64,000 bases of DNA from Pyxicephalus adspersus (lineage: Eukaryota > Chordata > Amphibia > Anura > Pyxicephalidae), in NCBI RefSeq assembly GCF_032062135.1, contig NC_092860.1:63070949-63134948 (forward strand), given 5' to 3'. The notes under the pieces were generated by a model. The model had not been told where the DNA came from. It was given only the letters and a program-made list of their open reading frames with translations, and searched no databases. Numbering within the stretch: the stretch's first letter is position 1; every line of letters begins with the position of its first letter. Shown piece by piece: positions 22,593 through 36,342 of this stretch. The translations under genes were made by a program, and so were the position numbers.

Positions 22593-23500
22593 CTTTTTTA
22601 TTCATTTTTTTATGTTAATTTTTATTTGAATTTGCATAGACAACATCAATTCATCTTCATCAATATCATTGAACTAAAAATCAACACCAGAACAATAAAA
22701 CATGCATTTAGAATGAGCAAGCCAAGATGATCAGTATGCATCAAATTGAAGTACCTGATCCATGTTGTAAGCAAGCATTTCTTCAAATTGTACTTGTACA
22801 TTAAATTTCTGTATGATCTCTGAAACTGTCAGTGTATGTGTACTTCTCCAATATCCTGCAATACACTGACTAGTGGCACATAAACCCTGGGTAACAAAAG
22901 GGCCTATATGCCATTGAGTATTGTTCAATACCTAAATTAAGCAGAGCCAAAGAGATTGGGTTTAACAATTATACCAGTCAGCTCAGCCAAAAGTTTAAAC
23001 ATTTCAGACCAGACATTTTTAACACCTCTACAATACCAAAAAATCTGACTCAAAGAGCCAATATGACCACACAATCTCCAGCATTGCTGCGACACTGCAG
23101 AATTATTCTTTGACACAATATAGGATGTTCTATACCATCTTAACAGTATTTTAAGATATGATTCCCAATGAGTGGCACACTTTGTATATATGCAGATCTT
23201 ATAGCTCTCATCCACTGTTCCCCTGAATAAAATACATCCAGTTCTATTTCTCATTTCAAATTATGGGCATTTTTACCAAACTGTGATTTTTCCTGTAAGG
23301 CTTGGTATATTATCGGGATACCGCAGTATCCCTGTTAAAAAAAAAAACGTTATTTGTGGCAGAAAATAAACCTCTGTGGAAGGATGATTTTTAATATAAT
23401 AAAGAACTCTACACAAATTAAAGGCCTCATTTAATGGCAGTCCTAAATATCTTAAACTTTGCTGTAAAGTCAATATGGGTGGAAGTGAATGTATATCCAA
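22593..23500 (-). mobile_element. LINE B 3' part (L1/Tx1-like), copy 1
   Basis: Minus-strand LINE whose 3' end abuts LINE A. It encodes the ORF2 C-terminus: 'HWESYLKILLRWYRTSYIVS' and 'QCWRLCGHIGSLSQIFWYCR', with the terminal Cys/His motif C-x3-C-x7-(W)-x-C, at about 23030-23180. It stops abruptly at 23500 ('GTATATCCAA'), where the minisatellite begins; in copy 2 the same LINE continues through 37246. The junction is therefore a duplication breakpoint, not the element's end. Confidence 0.82.
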
Positions 23501-23820
23501 GCACCTGTCACATCAATAATAAAGAGCAACTGTCACGTCAATATTAAAGAACACCTGACACATCAATAATAAAGAGGACCTGTCACATTAATATTAAAGA
23601 GGACCTGTCACATCAATATTAAAGAGCACCTGTCACATCAAAATTAAGAGGACCTGTCACATCAATATTAAAAAGGACCTGTCACATCAATATTAAAGAG
23701 GACCTGTCACATCAATATTAAAGAGCACCTGTCACATCAATATTAAGAGGACTTGTCACATCAATATTAAAAAGCACCTGTCACATCAATTTTAAAGAGC
23801 ACCTGTCACATGAGTATTTA
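23501..23820 (+). repeat. 25-bp minisatellite array, plus orientation (second locus)
   Basis: About 13 units of the same 25-base repeat, starting exactly at the LINE B breakpoint and interrupted by the piggyBac element within the TTAA of a unit (here TTTA at 23817-23820). Confidence 0.95.
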
Positions 23821-24274
23821 CCTCCCTAGCGGTAACCCCTGAGTGTGACTCAGGGTAGAAAAACTTGGTAAAAGTGGTAACCCTGATTCACACTCAGGGT
23901 AGGTAAAGCAGCGATAAATAAATGATAAATAAAGTCTTACCTTATCCACCGGCGTCCTCCTCCGTTCTGCTTTAGCCATTGCATCTTCCTGCAGGCTCCT
24001 CTCTTCCTGTCTTCCCCCTGAAATAGCATCTCTGTGTCTCTGTCTTGATGAGTCACCGGAGGAGTTTACTAAAGAAGTCTGTGCAGGTGCCGGTGGGCGT
24101 GGCCAGCTGGAAGTTCAAATTTTTTGTTTTGGATTCAATACAATAACTGTATTGAATCCAATACAAAGTAGCCAGTATCTTTCTGACAGTTGGAGTGAGA
24201 GATACACTGTTACAGTGCACTGCCTACCTGCCAATACATTTGATTACTGACTGATCTTTTGACCATTTCTCTGC

Positions 24275-24425
24275 CTGCCGCCTGCCCTGACCTCTGCCTG
24301 GATTCTGACATCTCTGCCAGCCACCTGCCCTGACCTCTGCCTGGATTCTGACATCTCTGCCTGCCGCCTGCCCTGACCTCTGCCTGGATTCTGCCGTTTT
24401 TGCCTGCTGCCAGCCCTGACCTCTG
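24275..24425 (+). repeat. 43-bp tandem repeat upstream of piggyBac transposase
   Basis: About 3.5 copies of a 43-base unit containing 'CTGCCCTGACCTCTGCCTGG' and ATTCTGACATCTCT. It lies just before the transposase ATG, so it is part of its leader or promoter region. Confidence 0.85.
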
Positions 24426-24427
24426 CC

Positions 24428-26121
<1,694 letters not shown>

Positions 26122-26379
26122 TTGTTTATTAGTTTATGAGAAAAATCATAAAAACCTCAGATTTTTTTGTTTTTTATTTAAAGTTTATTATTCAATTTAA
26201 TTATTATTATTATGACATGATTTTGTGTTTCAAACTTTATTTTACTAAGATTCTTGTTTGGACATATTCTGGTGAGTTATGCCTAAGAATTACAGGCCTA
26301 CAATGAAAAAAATTTTTCATGAAAAAAATGTACGGCTTTTTTACATATAAATACAGAAAGAAATGAACTGCTAGGGAGG

Positions 26380-26643
26380 TTAAAGAGCACCTGTCACATC
26401 AATATTAAAAGGACCTGTCACATCAATTTTAAAGAGAACCTGTCACGTCAATATTAAAGAGCACCTGTCACGTCAATATTAAAGAGGACCTGTCACATCA
26501 ATATTAAAGAGGACCTGTCACATCAATAGTAAAGAGGACCTGTCACATCAATATTAAAGAGCACCTTTCACATCAATATTAAAGAGCACCTGTCACATCA
26601 ATATTAAGAGGACCTGTCACATCAATATTAAAAAGGACCTGTC
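26380..26643 (+). repeat. 25-bp minisatellite array between piggyBac and LINE E
   Basis: About ten units continuing the array after the piggyBac element; ends in GACCTGTC, the target duplication of LINE E. Confidence 0.95.
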
Positions 26644-27945
26644 GGACTTCTAGGGGAAGAGTCACCGCGAGCGGACGCACACACACAGAGCTCCGTTGGA
26701 TTTGGAGACTTGATTGTGTGTCTACTGTTTCTGGAGACAGGGAACTTCCATCAGGTGCTGGGGAAGGCTACAGCTGCTGGAGACTGCAGCCTGGTGCAGA
26801 CGTGAGCTGGCGGCTTGCATTCTCTGTGCGGACAGGAGACATCATCACACAGGTGGCACTAGGCTTCTTACTGACAGAGGCTGCTGACAGGAGGCTCTTC
26901 ACTAGAGGTACACTGTGCTGGTGCTGGGGGACACTGGAAGAAAATATTGCTCTGAGATTTGCTGTGGTTGCTGTGAATTTCTGCTATAATGATCAGGCAT
27001 GCAGGTCGCCATTTTTGAGCTGCTGTCATGTGGCCTTACAATGCATAGTCATCCTTCCAATCCATGCATTCTTGAATAGAGATCATCCTAAATTACATTT
27101 CTTGTACTAGCTGAGTATCTTCCCATTTGATATTTTCAAGAGATTGTTCAAAGCTTAACCCATGAAGATCACCACAGGCAATATTTAGTAATAGGAGGAA
27201 ATTGGGCGGCCATCTTGGCCACATGGCTTCTTTATTGAATAGTACCTTCATGATTTAATCCGACTCCATCCTAATAAGAGGAAAAGATCCAAGCCTATTT
27301 GAAATCAGGATCTTCATTGAAATATACTACAGCTTTCTTGGATTAGTATATTGCTGCATTATAGGTATATATCAACACTGTGCCTTCTCCAATAACACTG
27401 CGGATTGCCTGACAGCGTGCAATTTAGTTTCATCTTACTATATATTTTTCTCCCTGTACCTTATATCATCTGTGTTACAAAGTGGAGACAGGATTACTTG
27501 ATGGAACTTTGACTCTGTACATTTACTCCATTTAATACATTTCAAAACAGTGGAGCTGATTTATGCTGTTTGAACTCTGATTCCTTAACAATCCAATATA
27601 TCACCAATATTGTGAGATTTTGAAAGAAATCCCCTGGTTTCTCTGAACAGATTGTATTCTGATCTTACATATCTACTTACCTCAACCTGCTCTCCCATCT
27701 CTTTGGCATTCATCTACTGCATTTACTACATATATACAATCTCCTGCAGCTATTAGGATTGTGAGAATCTAGAGATATTGTCATCTGCAACTAATTTCAC
27801 AAGGCGTGGGGCCCCGCCATTGCCGGGCCTTTCATATGGGTGAATAAATAACCACTGATTCAGGGAGACATGCTTTTTTAATCTCCTATCACTACACTTT
27901 TTTTTTTTACATTAATTCTGGTTCTCCTCTTTTTCTTCTTGTGCC

Positions 27946-29090
27946 ATGGGCAAAGGGAAGCATAATAGTCAATCATCCCAAAAACGGGAGATAGGAACTT
28001 TTTTTGCTCGTTCCAAATCCTCTGGTCCTAGTGGGACTGGCCCTAATACTAGATTTAACACGGCTCAAACTGCTATGCCTGGTCTAGAACCACCTGATTT
28101 TACTCAGGAGGATTCATCCTCTAACTTTCCTTCCCTGCTGGGTGAAGACAAAGACAACTCCAGTCCCCCAAGCACCCCACAAACCTCTATGAATCCCTCA
28201 GATACATGGGACAGAGATGCATATTTAAGATCTTTACCTACCAAAGCAGATTTTGAATATCTTGTACGCATCCAAAACTCTCTCCGCTCTGAATTAGCCA
28301 CACTTAATTCTGATCTTGGCTCCAGAATAGAAGAGGTGGAACGAACAAATGAAGACCTCCGTACACATGTACAAAACCACACTCATGGCATTAATGAGCA
28401 TTCAGTACTGCTTCAACAACTCCTATATCAGCAAGATGCTTTAGAGAACTGAAGCCGCTGTAACAACATACGGATTCGGATGTTGCCAGAAAAGTAGGTA
28501 AATCTCCTAGTTGACAAAACGTAGCAGATAGGTTGAGCCAAAAGATCTTCATGCAGCAGCAACAACCTTGTTCAATGAGCTTCTCCAGAAGCCAAGAGAC
28601 AATGTAGTAGAAATTGACCGGATTCATTCAACTCTCAGACCGAAAAGTCAGGATCCAGACAGACCAAGGGATGTAATTTGTCGTGTCCACTCCTTCCAGC
28701 TTAAAGAACTCATCATGCAGGAAGCCAGATCACAGGAAGAGTTCACCTTTAATAATCGCCCTATAATGTTTCGAACTGATCTTTCTCGCAACACTTTAGC
28801 ACTACGCCGAGCATTGAAGATGGGGCTTTCCGTTTCAACTTTATGCGCACAGAGGTAGCAAATCTGCTACGTTTTGTCAGCTAGGAGATTTACCTACTTT
28901 CCTGGCAACATTTGAACTACCCCAGATTAAGCTTCCAGATTGGCCTACGCTCCCCACTCCTCTACTCCCTCCAGCGAATTCGGAATGGCAGCAAGTGCAG
29001 AAGAAATCCAGCACAGACCAGATGCACAGCTCTTCACAGGCTCCCCTGTGATATTGGAACATCCCATAAAAGGGACTTTATTGTACCCCT
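27946..29090 (+). pseudogene. LINE E ORF1 (RNA-binding protein), broken
   Basis: ORF1 proteins coat LINE RNA and act as chaperones during target-primed reverse transcription. The first 168 codons are open from a real ATG ('MGKGKHNSQSSQKREIGTFF'): a Ser/Pro-rich start, then a coiled-coil-like region ('LNSDLGSRIEEVERTNEDL', residues about 115-150). A stop then falls where family members have an Arg ('ALEN*SRCNNIRIRMLPE', the start of the RRM-like core). The rest is in other frames: 'IDRIHSTLRPKSQDPDRPRD' (about 28614-28670), the C-terminal domain signature, 'MFRTDLSRNTLALRRALK' (28770-28820) and 'SATFCQLGDLPTFLATFELP'. A ~50-base segment at 28481-28529 is an inverted copy of 28862-28910 and damages the core. 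The protein would be truncated after the coiled coil. Confidence 0.85.
28481..28529. repeat. Inverted copy of 28862-28910 inside LINE E ORF1
   Basis: 49 bases match the reverse complement of 28862-28910 at 47 positions. The downstream copy is in the expected coding frame ('SATFCQLGDLPTFLAT'), so this upstream copy is the intruder. Both sites share TGTTGCCAG, a possible seed for template switching. Confidence 0.88.
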
Positions 29091-32000
29091 GAAGTGAAGG
29101 ACATGATTATCTCCTTCTCTAGGAGGTCTGGGTTGTTCTCCAAGTGAGGTATTTTTTTGTGTATATTCTTGAAATTTGATAATGCATTAATAATTGTTTA
29201 TACTGTTCTAGTTTGAGAAAACGATTTGTTCTAAAAGAAGCGGATTTATGTTTGTACCCTCCCCCGTACAGCTTACATTAGCTATCTCACCCAATGCTTA
29301 CATTTGCGTATAATTATAGGCCGGCCTCGCCCTGACCACCTGAGCCACCCCTTCCAAGGGAATTTGCGCAGCTGAACTGCGCTTACTGTTTTTGTTTGTT
29401 CCTATTTTATATGTTCTTTTAAATGTTTGTCTTGTTGTGTTGCCCTACCCCCCTGTATTACTTTCCCCCTCATCTGACCCCCTCTTAAACCACTACCCTA
29501 GCGCCTAGGAGTGTCTAGAACATTGAGATAGCCTGCGGGCTCTCTTCAATACTTTTGTAATGGGTCCAGTTAGAGTGGTCACATATAACGTCAAAGAGTT
29601 GAATACCCCAGAAAAACGCTCCACGATACTAGCAGAACTACACAGATTAAAAACACAAATAACATTCATACAGGAAACTCATTTTCGCATCGATAGGATT
29701 CCGAGATTTGGCAAAAAGAGGTACCCAATAGTCTATCATAGCTGTACTGATTTATCTAAATCCAAGGGAGTCAGCATTTTGGTAGCCTGCTCTGTCACAT
29801 GGCTCTTTAAGGATCAACTGAGCTGCCGGGAAGGTAGATTCCTCTTTATTAAAGGGAACTTGGAAGGCTCCAAAGTCACCCTAGCATCCATATACCTTAC
29901 TAATACCGGACAGGCCTCATTTTTAATTGAGATCCTTGAGAAATTAGAAAAATTTCAGGAAGGTATCTTGATCTTGGGAGGAGACTTTAACTTCACTGTA
30001 GCTTGGAATTGGAGCTTAAAGGAATCTCTTCTCCAAGATACAGTAGTCCTGGTGGATGTCAATTCTGAACTATCCCACTATTTTCAGACAAATGCTACTC
30101 CTGAGACCAGCCCCCTTTTACTTTGGGAGGTCCACAAAGCAGTCATACGAGGTTTATTTATCAAACATGGGACTAGGCTCAAGAGGGAACGTCAGAAGGA
30201 GATAGGGGACACTCTCAATCATATTACAATCCTAGAATCTTCGCATAAATCTTCCCTAAATCCTACGATAGGTAGGGAACTCCGAGTTCTCCATGAGAAA
30301 CGCTCATTACTTTGCCTCAACGGGGCTAAATTTGCCCTTACTAAATGCAAGAGGTTGTTTTACGAACACGGCAACAAAAGCGTCCGTCTACTAGCCAATG
30401 CTCTCCATGTACAAAAAACTCGCTCGTTTATTACTTTTCTCACGGACAACTGTGGACATAAGATCTACCTTACCAAAGACGTAGCGGAATCCTTTCGCCA
30501 GTGCTAATCTACACTATATAATATCTCGAAGCCTTCCTCCTCCGTGATGATAGGAGAGAGGGTACGGGCGATCCAAAAATATCTTTCAGACTCGAAGATG
30601 CCTTCTCTTTCTTTGTCTAATAGAGAGATATTGGAAGCTCCTATCTCGGCGGAAGAACTTAGTGCGGCCATAAGAGACACCCCCACTGGTAAAACACCTG
30701 GACCAGATGGGTTTCCTTTATCATACTTTGAAACTTTTCAGGCTCCTTTGGCGACTCATTTTTTAGCAGCATATAACCATATTACTGAAGGTGGGCGGTT
30801 CTCTCTGGACTCCCTGCGGGCCACCATCACAGTCATACCCAAGGAGGGTAAAGACCCCTCTTCATGTGCTAGCTACCAGCCTATCTTCCTCCTTAATCAA
30901 GACCCAAAACTTTTTACAAAAATTTTAGCCACCAGACTGATTAAGGTCATGCACACTCTTATCCATCTGGATCAAGTTGGTTTCATGCCCGGCAGGGAGG
31001 CCAGAGACAACACGACCAGAGTATTGAATTGGATATTTTATGCTATATCCAAACATATCCCGTTAATGTTACTGTCCACAGACGCTGAAAAAGCTTTTGA
31101 CCGGGTAGATTGGCTCTACATGGATCAAACCCTAATGCACATAGGTTTAGGCCCCCGCATGCTATTATGGATTAGAGCCATTTACTCTGAACCCACCGCC
31201 AGGGTCAGAGTGAATGGACTGATTTCAGACCCATTCCATTTCTAATGGCACAAGACAGGGTTGTCCCCTGTCCCCTTTGATCTTTATTTTGTCCCTAGAG
31301 CCACTTCTTCGTACAATTCATGCCTCGTCTGCTATCTCGGGCTTAGATATGGGATGCTCGACCCAGAAAGTGGCAGCTTACGCTGAGGATCTGCTGTTCG
31401 CCATCACCAACCCTATCATCTCTTTGCCTAATCTCATGACAATTTTGAGTGAATTTAATTCTATGTCAAATTTCAAAATTAACTACTCAAAATCAGCTGC
31501 CTTGGATATAACACTTTCAAATGTAGTCCGCTCCCACCTCCAACAATTATTTGCCTTTCGTTGGCAACCCCATGCAATCACGTATCTAGGCACGAAAATT
31601 CCCAAAACACTCTCGGAAATATTTGAACGGAATTATCTCCCACTGCTCTCCACAGTGCTTAATGACTTAAAGAAATGGGATAAATTGACTTTTTCGTGGC
31701 TGGGACGCATTAATGTAATTAAAATGAATATTCTCCCCCGATTTCTATATCTCTTCCAAAAGCTGCCCATCAAAATTCCGGGGTCCTTTTTTAGAATACT
31801 TGCGTCTAAATTGTTTCGCTATATTTGGCGGAATAAAGCTCCAAGACTTTGCAGGTCTCTACTTATGAGACCTAAATTAGAAGGGGGTCTGGGAATCCCA
31901 AACATGTTTAACTACTACCTGTCAGCTCAGCTGACACGGGTACTGGATTGGTGCCGAAATGGAGATTTTAAACAGTGGATATCACTGGAACAATGTTTTT

Positions 32001-32478
32001 GCCCAACACCTCTAGGCCTCCTTCCCTGGCTGCCAATATCGACTTTCCCAGGACTTAAAACTCACCCTACGGTGGGCTATACATGGGAATTGACAGTGCG
32101 AAACTTCCTCCGTTTACACCTCTCGCCTTCTCCATCGCCTCTCTTCCTGATCCTGGGCAACCCGTCTTTTTCTCCTGGAGTGGAGGACCGGAGATTCAAA
32201 GAATTGCTCTCTTCTGGGGTTTGTAGAGCGTTGCAGTATATCAGATCAGGCAGATGGATCAGCCCGGAGGAGTTAGGAGAGGCGGTGGGAGAATTTCAAT
32301 TAGATTTCTGGAAAATCTTGAAGATCACCCATTTCTTGTCTACTCTCCGCTCGGCCCTGTCCTATTGTGGACCCCTTACTGTTTTCAAGCAGTTATGCTT
32401 GGGGACAGGTGGTATTAGACACACTCTATCTGTAGTTTACAGGCTACTACAGACCCTACCCCCCGATTACACGCCTAT

Positions 32479-33199
32479 TGGTATGCAAGCGGGTGTGGAC
32501 CCACTGTGCCACTGACTGGGTATACTCCAGAGGGGCGTGCCTAAGCCACTACCAGGTCTTCGCTAGAGCCTCTGATGGTGAGGATAGGCTTGGGCTGCGG
32601 GGTAGCTGCCAGGTGCCACTCCAGAGCAATCCCCAGGCCAGTGGCAGCTGACCACAGGAGTCAGGAAACCTGGTGCAAGCACCGAGGGGCTTGCGTGGCC
32701 AAGACGTCTAGAAACAAGGATCCAAGATCAGGGTCAGGCGGCAATCAGGCAAAGTCCAAAAATGTAATCTGAGGTCAGGGTCAGGCAGCAAACAGGCAAA
32801 GTCTAAAAACGTAATCCGAGGTCAGGGTCAGGCAGCAAACAGGCAGAGTCCAAAAACGTAAGCAAGGTCCGGTACACAGCAAAGCAAAACAGGGAAAACA
32901 CCTTAGCACTGAGAGTTACACAGGGTAAACCAGAGATTGCTCAGGCAACTTCCTGTAGTAGGAGGTGCCTTTAAATACCTGCAGGAAACCAGCCATAGGC
33001 TGTAGAAAACAGAGGTCATGTGTGTGTTACCTCATAGATTAGGAGAGACACACCCACGCCAGCTCAAACACCAGAGCAAGTCTCAGCATGAAGGAAACAC
33101 AGGCATGGAACATAGGTAGTGGGTTACCTGAAAGATAGGACCCGGCGCCCGTGCCTGCGATTAGGAGCAGCGGCGCCGGCACGACCTGCAGTGCTAACA
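32479..33199 (-). mobile_element. Solo LTR in LINE E ORF2
   Basis: A 721-base insertion that begins TG and ends CA on the plus strand, flanked by CCTAT (32474-32478) and CCTAC (33200-33204), a 5-bp target duplication with one change. On the minus strand it starts TGTTAGCACTGCAGG, has 'TATTTAAAGGCACCTCC' as a TATA-like region and ends CATACCA, so the parent element was probably minus-oriented. No internal retroviral sequence remains, as expected after LTR-LTR recombination. Removing it restores the LINE reading 'PDYTPTFLRSWE'. It contains about three copies of a 47-bp repeat (32725-32870). Confidence 0.85.
32725..32870. repeat. 47-bp tandem repeat within the solo LTR
   Basis: Three units of about 47 bases with core 'AGGTCAGGGTCAGGCAGCAA' and ACAGGCAAAGTC. 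Differences between units are few. Confidence 0.88.
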
Positions 33200-34175
33200 C
33201 CTACGTTTCTTAGGTCTTGGGAGACTGAGTTTGGTCTTTCGCTATCTACGGAACAAAAGTTAAATATTTTATATTGGATCCATAAAGCGTCTATTGCTAG
33301 TAAATACCAAGAAATCTGTTTCAAAGCGGTTTTGCGATGGTCCCGAACCCCGGAGAAATGACATCACATTTTCCCAGCTCTATCAGACCGCTGCTGGAGA
33401 TGCCTGATAGAAAAAGGCACATTACTGCATATATTCTGGTATTGCCCCCTTTTGCAGAATTTTGGGGCCACGGTTCGGTCTATTACACAACAAATGTCAG
33501 ACCAAGATATCCCAGGTGATCCGGCATTCTTTCTCTTACAACACAATTCATTTTCACGGAAGGCATTTAAAGGCTCGGTCATCAGACACCTTATTATGGC
33601 CGCTATCTCCTGCATAGCCGCTCACTGGCGAAATCCTGATCCACCCACTATTGGTTTATGGCTTAGTAGAGCCAATGAGATCCACCGAATGAAGGATCTT
33701 ACTTCCTCTATTGGGGGCACTGGCAGGAAGGTGGCTCGTACATGGTATTATTGGTCACAGTTTGTAACCACCAACAAATATAGGGATCTTAGTGCCCCCA
33801 ATTAAAATTTCTATTTGACCCACATACCCCTACCCTTTGGCTCATTCGGCTGTTGCAGAACTCCATGGGAGTACCCCTTCCATGTTGTGAACCCTCCCCT
33901 ATACCTTTCCTCTTGTGTCACAATTCCTCTATCCCCACATACTCTTTTGTTCCTTTTTTTTTAAATTTATGGATTGTTTAGCACTTTTATAAACTGATTT
34001 TTTATACTATTGTACAAAGCTTGCACTACCTTGTGTGAAATATTTTTTATAGATGTTATATCCATGTGTTTATTTTATGTTTTATTGCGAAACTTAAGCT
34101 ATCCATGTTTCCCCTCCCCCATTTTTTTTGTATTCCGTTCAAAAATTTTAAATTAAGAATGTTTAAAAAAAAAAA

Positions 34176-34392
34176 GACCTGTCACATCAATATTAAAGAG
34201 GACCCGTCACATCAATATTAAAAAGCACCTTTAACATCAATATTAAAGAGCACCTGTCACATAAATATTAAAAATCATCAGTCACATCAATATTAAGGAG
34301 CACCTGTCACATCAATATTAAAGAGCACCTGTCACATGGATATTAAAGGGGACCTGTCACATCAATATTAAGGAGCACCTGTCACATCAATA
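34176..34392 (+). repeat. 25-bp minisatellite array after LINE E
   Basis: About nine units continuing the array beyond LINE E, up to a piggyBac-type terminus at 34393. Confidence 0.94.
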
Positions 34393-34411
34393 TTAACCTC
34401 CCTAGTGGTAC
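34393..34411 (+). mobile_element. Orphan piggyBac terminus at the array inversion point
   Basis: TTAA followed by CCTCCCTAGTGGTAC, matching the first 15 bases of the piggyBac element at 23821 (CCTCCCTAGCGGTAA) except two positions. Nothing else of the element follows; the next bases are the minisatellite in inverted orientation. Confidence 0.6.
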
Positions 34412-34752
34412 ATTTTTAATATTGATGTGACAGGTGTTCTTTAATATTTATGTAACAGGTGCACTTTAATATTGATGTGACAGGTGCTCTTTAATATTGA
34501 TGTGACAGGTCCTCTTTAATATTGGTGTGACAGCTGCTCTTTAATATTCATGTGACAGGTGCTCCTAAAATTTGATGTGACAGGTCCTCTTTATTATTGA
34601 TGTGACGGGTGCTCTTTAATATTCATGTGACAGGTGCTCTTTAATATTCATGTGACAGGTGCTTTTTAAAATTCATGTGACAGGTGCTCTTTATTATTGA
34701 TGGGACAGGTGCTCTTTAATATTCATGTGACAAGTGCTATTTAATATTCATG
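34412..34752 (-). repeat. 25-bp minisatellite array, inverted orientation (copy 2)
   Basis: About 13 units in reverse complement orientation, the counterpart of 20632-21003 in the duplicated segment. Confidence 0.94.
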
Positions 34753-34991
34753 TGAAGACAGGGGTATGTAATAGTATTATGTATCTTTTTTTATAATGTA
34801 TCCCTTTATTATGTATCTTTTTACATATGTTTGAAGGCTGTAGAAGCTCTACACAGTCCTGAAAAAAAACCCAAATTTTTCCCCAATTGACTGTTATGGT
34901 GTTCGAATTTGACATTCGACCACCCCAATAATTTTGGTCTATTGGAGCGAATAGCTGACAAATCAATTAGTGAGCTATTCGACCAACACTA
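34753..34991. mobile_element. Right terminus of the hAT element, copy 2
   Basis: Nearly the same as 21004-21238, ending 'ATTCGACCAACACTA' followed by GTAGTAAC and LINE A. The matching left end is absent from this copy. The insertion junction is thus inherited by duplication rather than being a second insertion. Confidence 0.87.
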
Positions 34992-36342
34992 GTAGTAACT
35001 GGGGATAATATATAAAACAATAAATCATCACGGTAGGCTGCGGCTTTATGTTCAATGTTACCTATTAAGACTCCCTTGATATTCACATTAGCCCTGACAC
35101 ATCCAAGCAGGGGTTCCAATGAAATTTTGAATAGCAAGGGCGATAATGGGCAACCCTGTCTCACACCATTTTTAATAGTAAATGATCTGGACAGCTCACC
35201 ATTTACTTTGAGCTGTGCTGTTGGTGTCGATTATAGAGCCTGAACCCAAATCAAGAACCTAGTTGGGAGACCAATAAACCTTAGTATTGTATGCAGGTAA
35301 GACCAATTGACTCAGTTAAACGCCTTCTCCCCGTACCTAGAGAGGAGCATAGACTGAATATTATGGGAATGTACATATTCAATAATGTTCAAAGTGCAAG
35401 TGGTATTGTCCCGTTCTTCTCTGAAAGGAAGGAAGCGACATTGGTCGGGAGTATTAAATCAGATAAAATGGGAGTTAGTCTCTGAGCTAATATGCTTGCA
35501 TAGAGTTTGAAATCGTATTTCAATAGCAAAATGGGCCTGTAGCTCAAGTAGGATTGTGGGTCCTTATCTGGTTTAAGTAGGACAGTGATATGGGCAGCTA
35601 GCATATCCCTTGTATGTAGATGGCCTTGGGGTATGTCAATATAGGTGTCTACTAAATGAGTGCCTATATCAGGTAAATATTTCTTATAGTATTGTAGTGT
35701 CAAGCCATCTGGGCCTGGAGCCTTACCAGATGCAGCGTGTGAAACCCCTTTCTGTAGCTCCAAAACTGTAATTGGTTTGTCAAGAACCTCCAACATATCT
35801 TCAGAGATACCAGGCAAACCTGACTATTTTAGGATATTCTATCACTTTATCAGCTGTATCATTGATGTCTTTCCCTCCTTTGGTAGGTCATAGATTATAC
35901 AATTGTTTATAAAACCTGTCAAAAGAGTGGGCTATGTCTGCTGTTGCATGTTGAGTTGCCCCCGAGGAGTCATTAATGTTTGGTACATACATGGATGCCC
36001 TTTTCGCATAGATAGCCCTAGCTAGAGCCTTGCCACAATGATTGGCATGTTTTTTAAAAAAAGCGTCTGCATTTACGCAATTGAGTTTGAGCTTTGGCAC
36101 GAAACACCGATTTAATTTCACACTGGGAATAATTTAGATTAAGTGTCAGGAGCATGTATTTTAAATGTTATATTTAAAGTAGATGTAGTTCTGTAAGCAG
36201 AGCATTCAAATTCTGTTGTCTAAGCCTTTTTAATCCACTACCTTCCCGTATTAAGAGGCCACGTACAAAACACTTGTGTGTCTCCCATACATTGAAGGTA
36301 TTAGCAGTGGAGCCAGAATTATGATCAAAAAATTCCTTCAAT
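34992..36342 (-). pseudogene. LINE A ORF2, RT N-terminal part (copy 2)
   Basis: Duplicate of 21239-22592 at an offset of about 13.75 kb, with scattered substitutions and small indels. 'SGKAPGPDGLTLQYYKKYL' and 'QGCPLSPLLFKISLEPLLG' are readable; the palm box is YRDD rather than YSDD. A one-base difference near 35448 shifts the frame after 'SDLILP'. Both copies therefore decayed separately after the duplication. Confidence 0.85.

Larger units (their letters stand above)
29560..33805 (+). pseudogene. LINE E ORF2 (endonuclease-reverse transcriptase), broken
   Basis: From the ATG at 29560: apurinic-type endonuclease ('VVTYNVKELNT', 'ITFIQETHFR', 'YPIVYHSC', 'GILILGGDFNFTV', about 29575-30000). 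The frame then jumps into the linker 'LLLWEVHKAVIRGLFIKH', so the C-terminal endonuclease part with the catalytic SDH is deleted. RT: 'GKTPGPDGFPLSYFE' (30690), 'SYQPIFLLNQDPKLFTKILA' (30870), 'LDQVGFMPGREARDNT' (30970), 'DAEKAFDRVDWLYM' (31080), a frameshift after 'NGLISDPFHF' (31243), then 'AAYAEDLLFAI' (31374-31400). The YADD box reads YAED, so a catalytic aspartate is replaced. The post-RT region runs to 32478, where a solo LTR interrupts at 'PDYTP', and resumes at 33205 ('TFLRSWETEFGL'). The C-terminal Cys/His region is 'CWRC..KGTLLHIFWYC' (33385-33445) and the frame ends at 33805. Dead copy. Confidence 0.9.
26644..34175 (+). mobile_element. LINE E (L1/Tx1-like), near full-length, in minisatellite
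   Basis: A plus-strand LINE of 7532 bases (6.8 kb without the inserted solo LTR). The 5' end at 26644 follows GACCTGTC (26636-26643). The 3' poly(A) tract (34164-34175) is followed by GACCTGTC (34176-34183), so the target duplication is at least 8 bases and lies inside a satellite unit. It has a ~1.3 kb 5' leader, ORF1 at 27946 and ORF2 at 29560. The family also appears truncated on the minus strand at 39840-41640 (LINE C). Confidence 0.9.
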
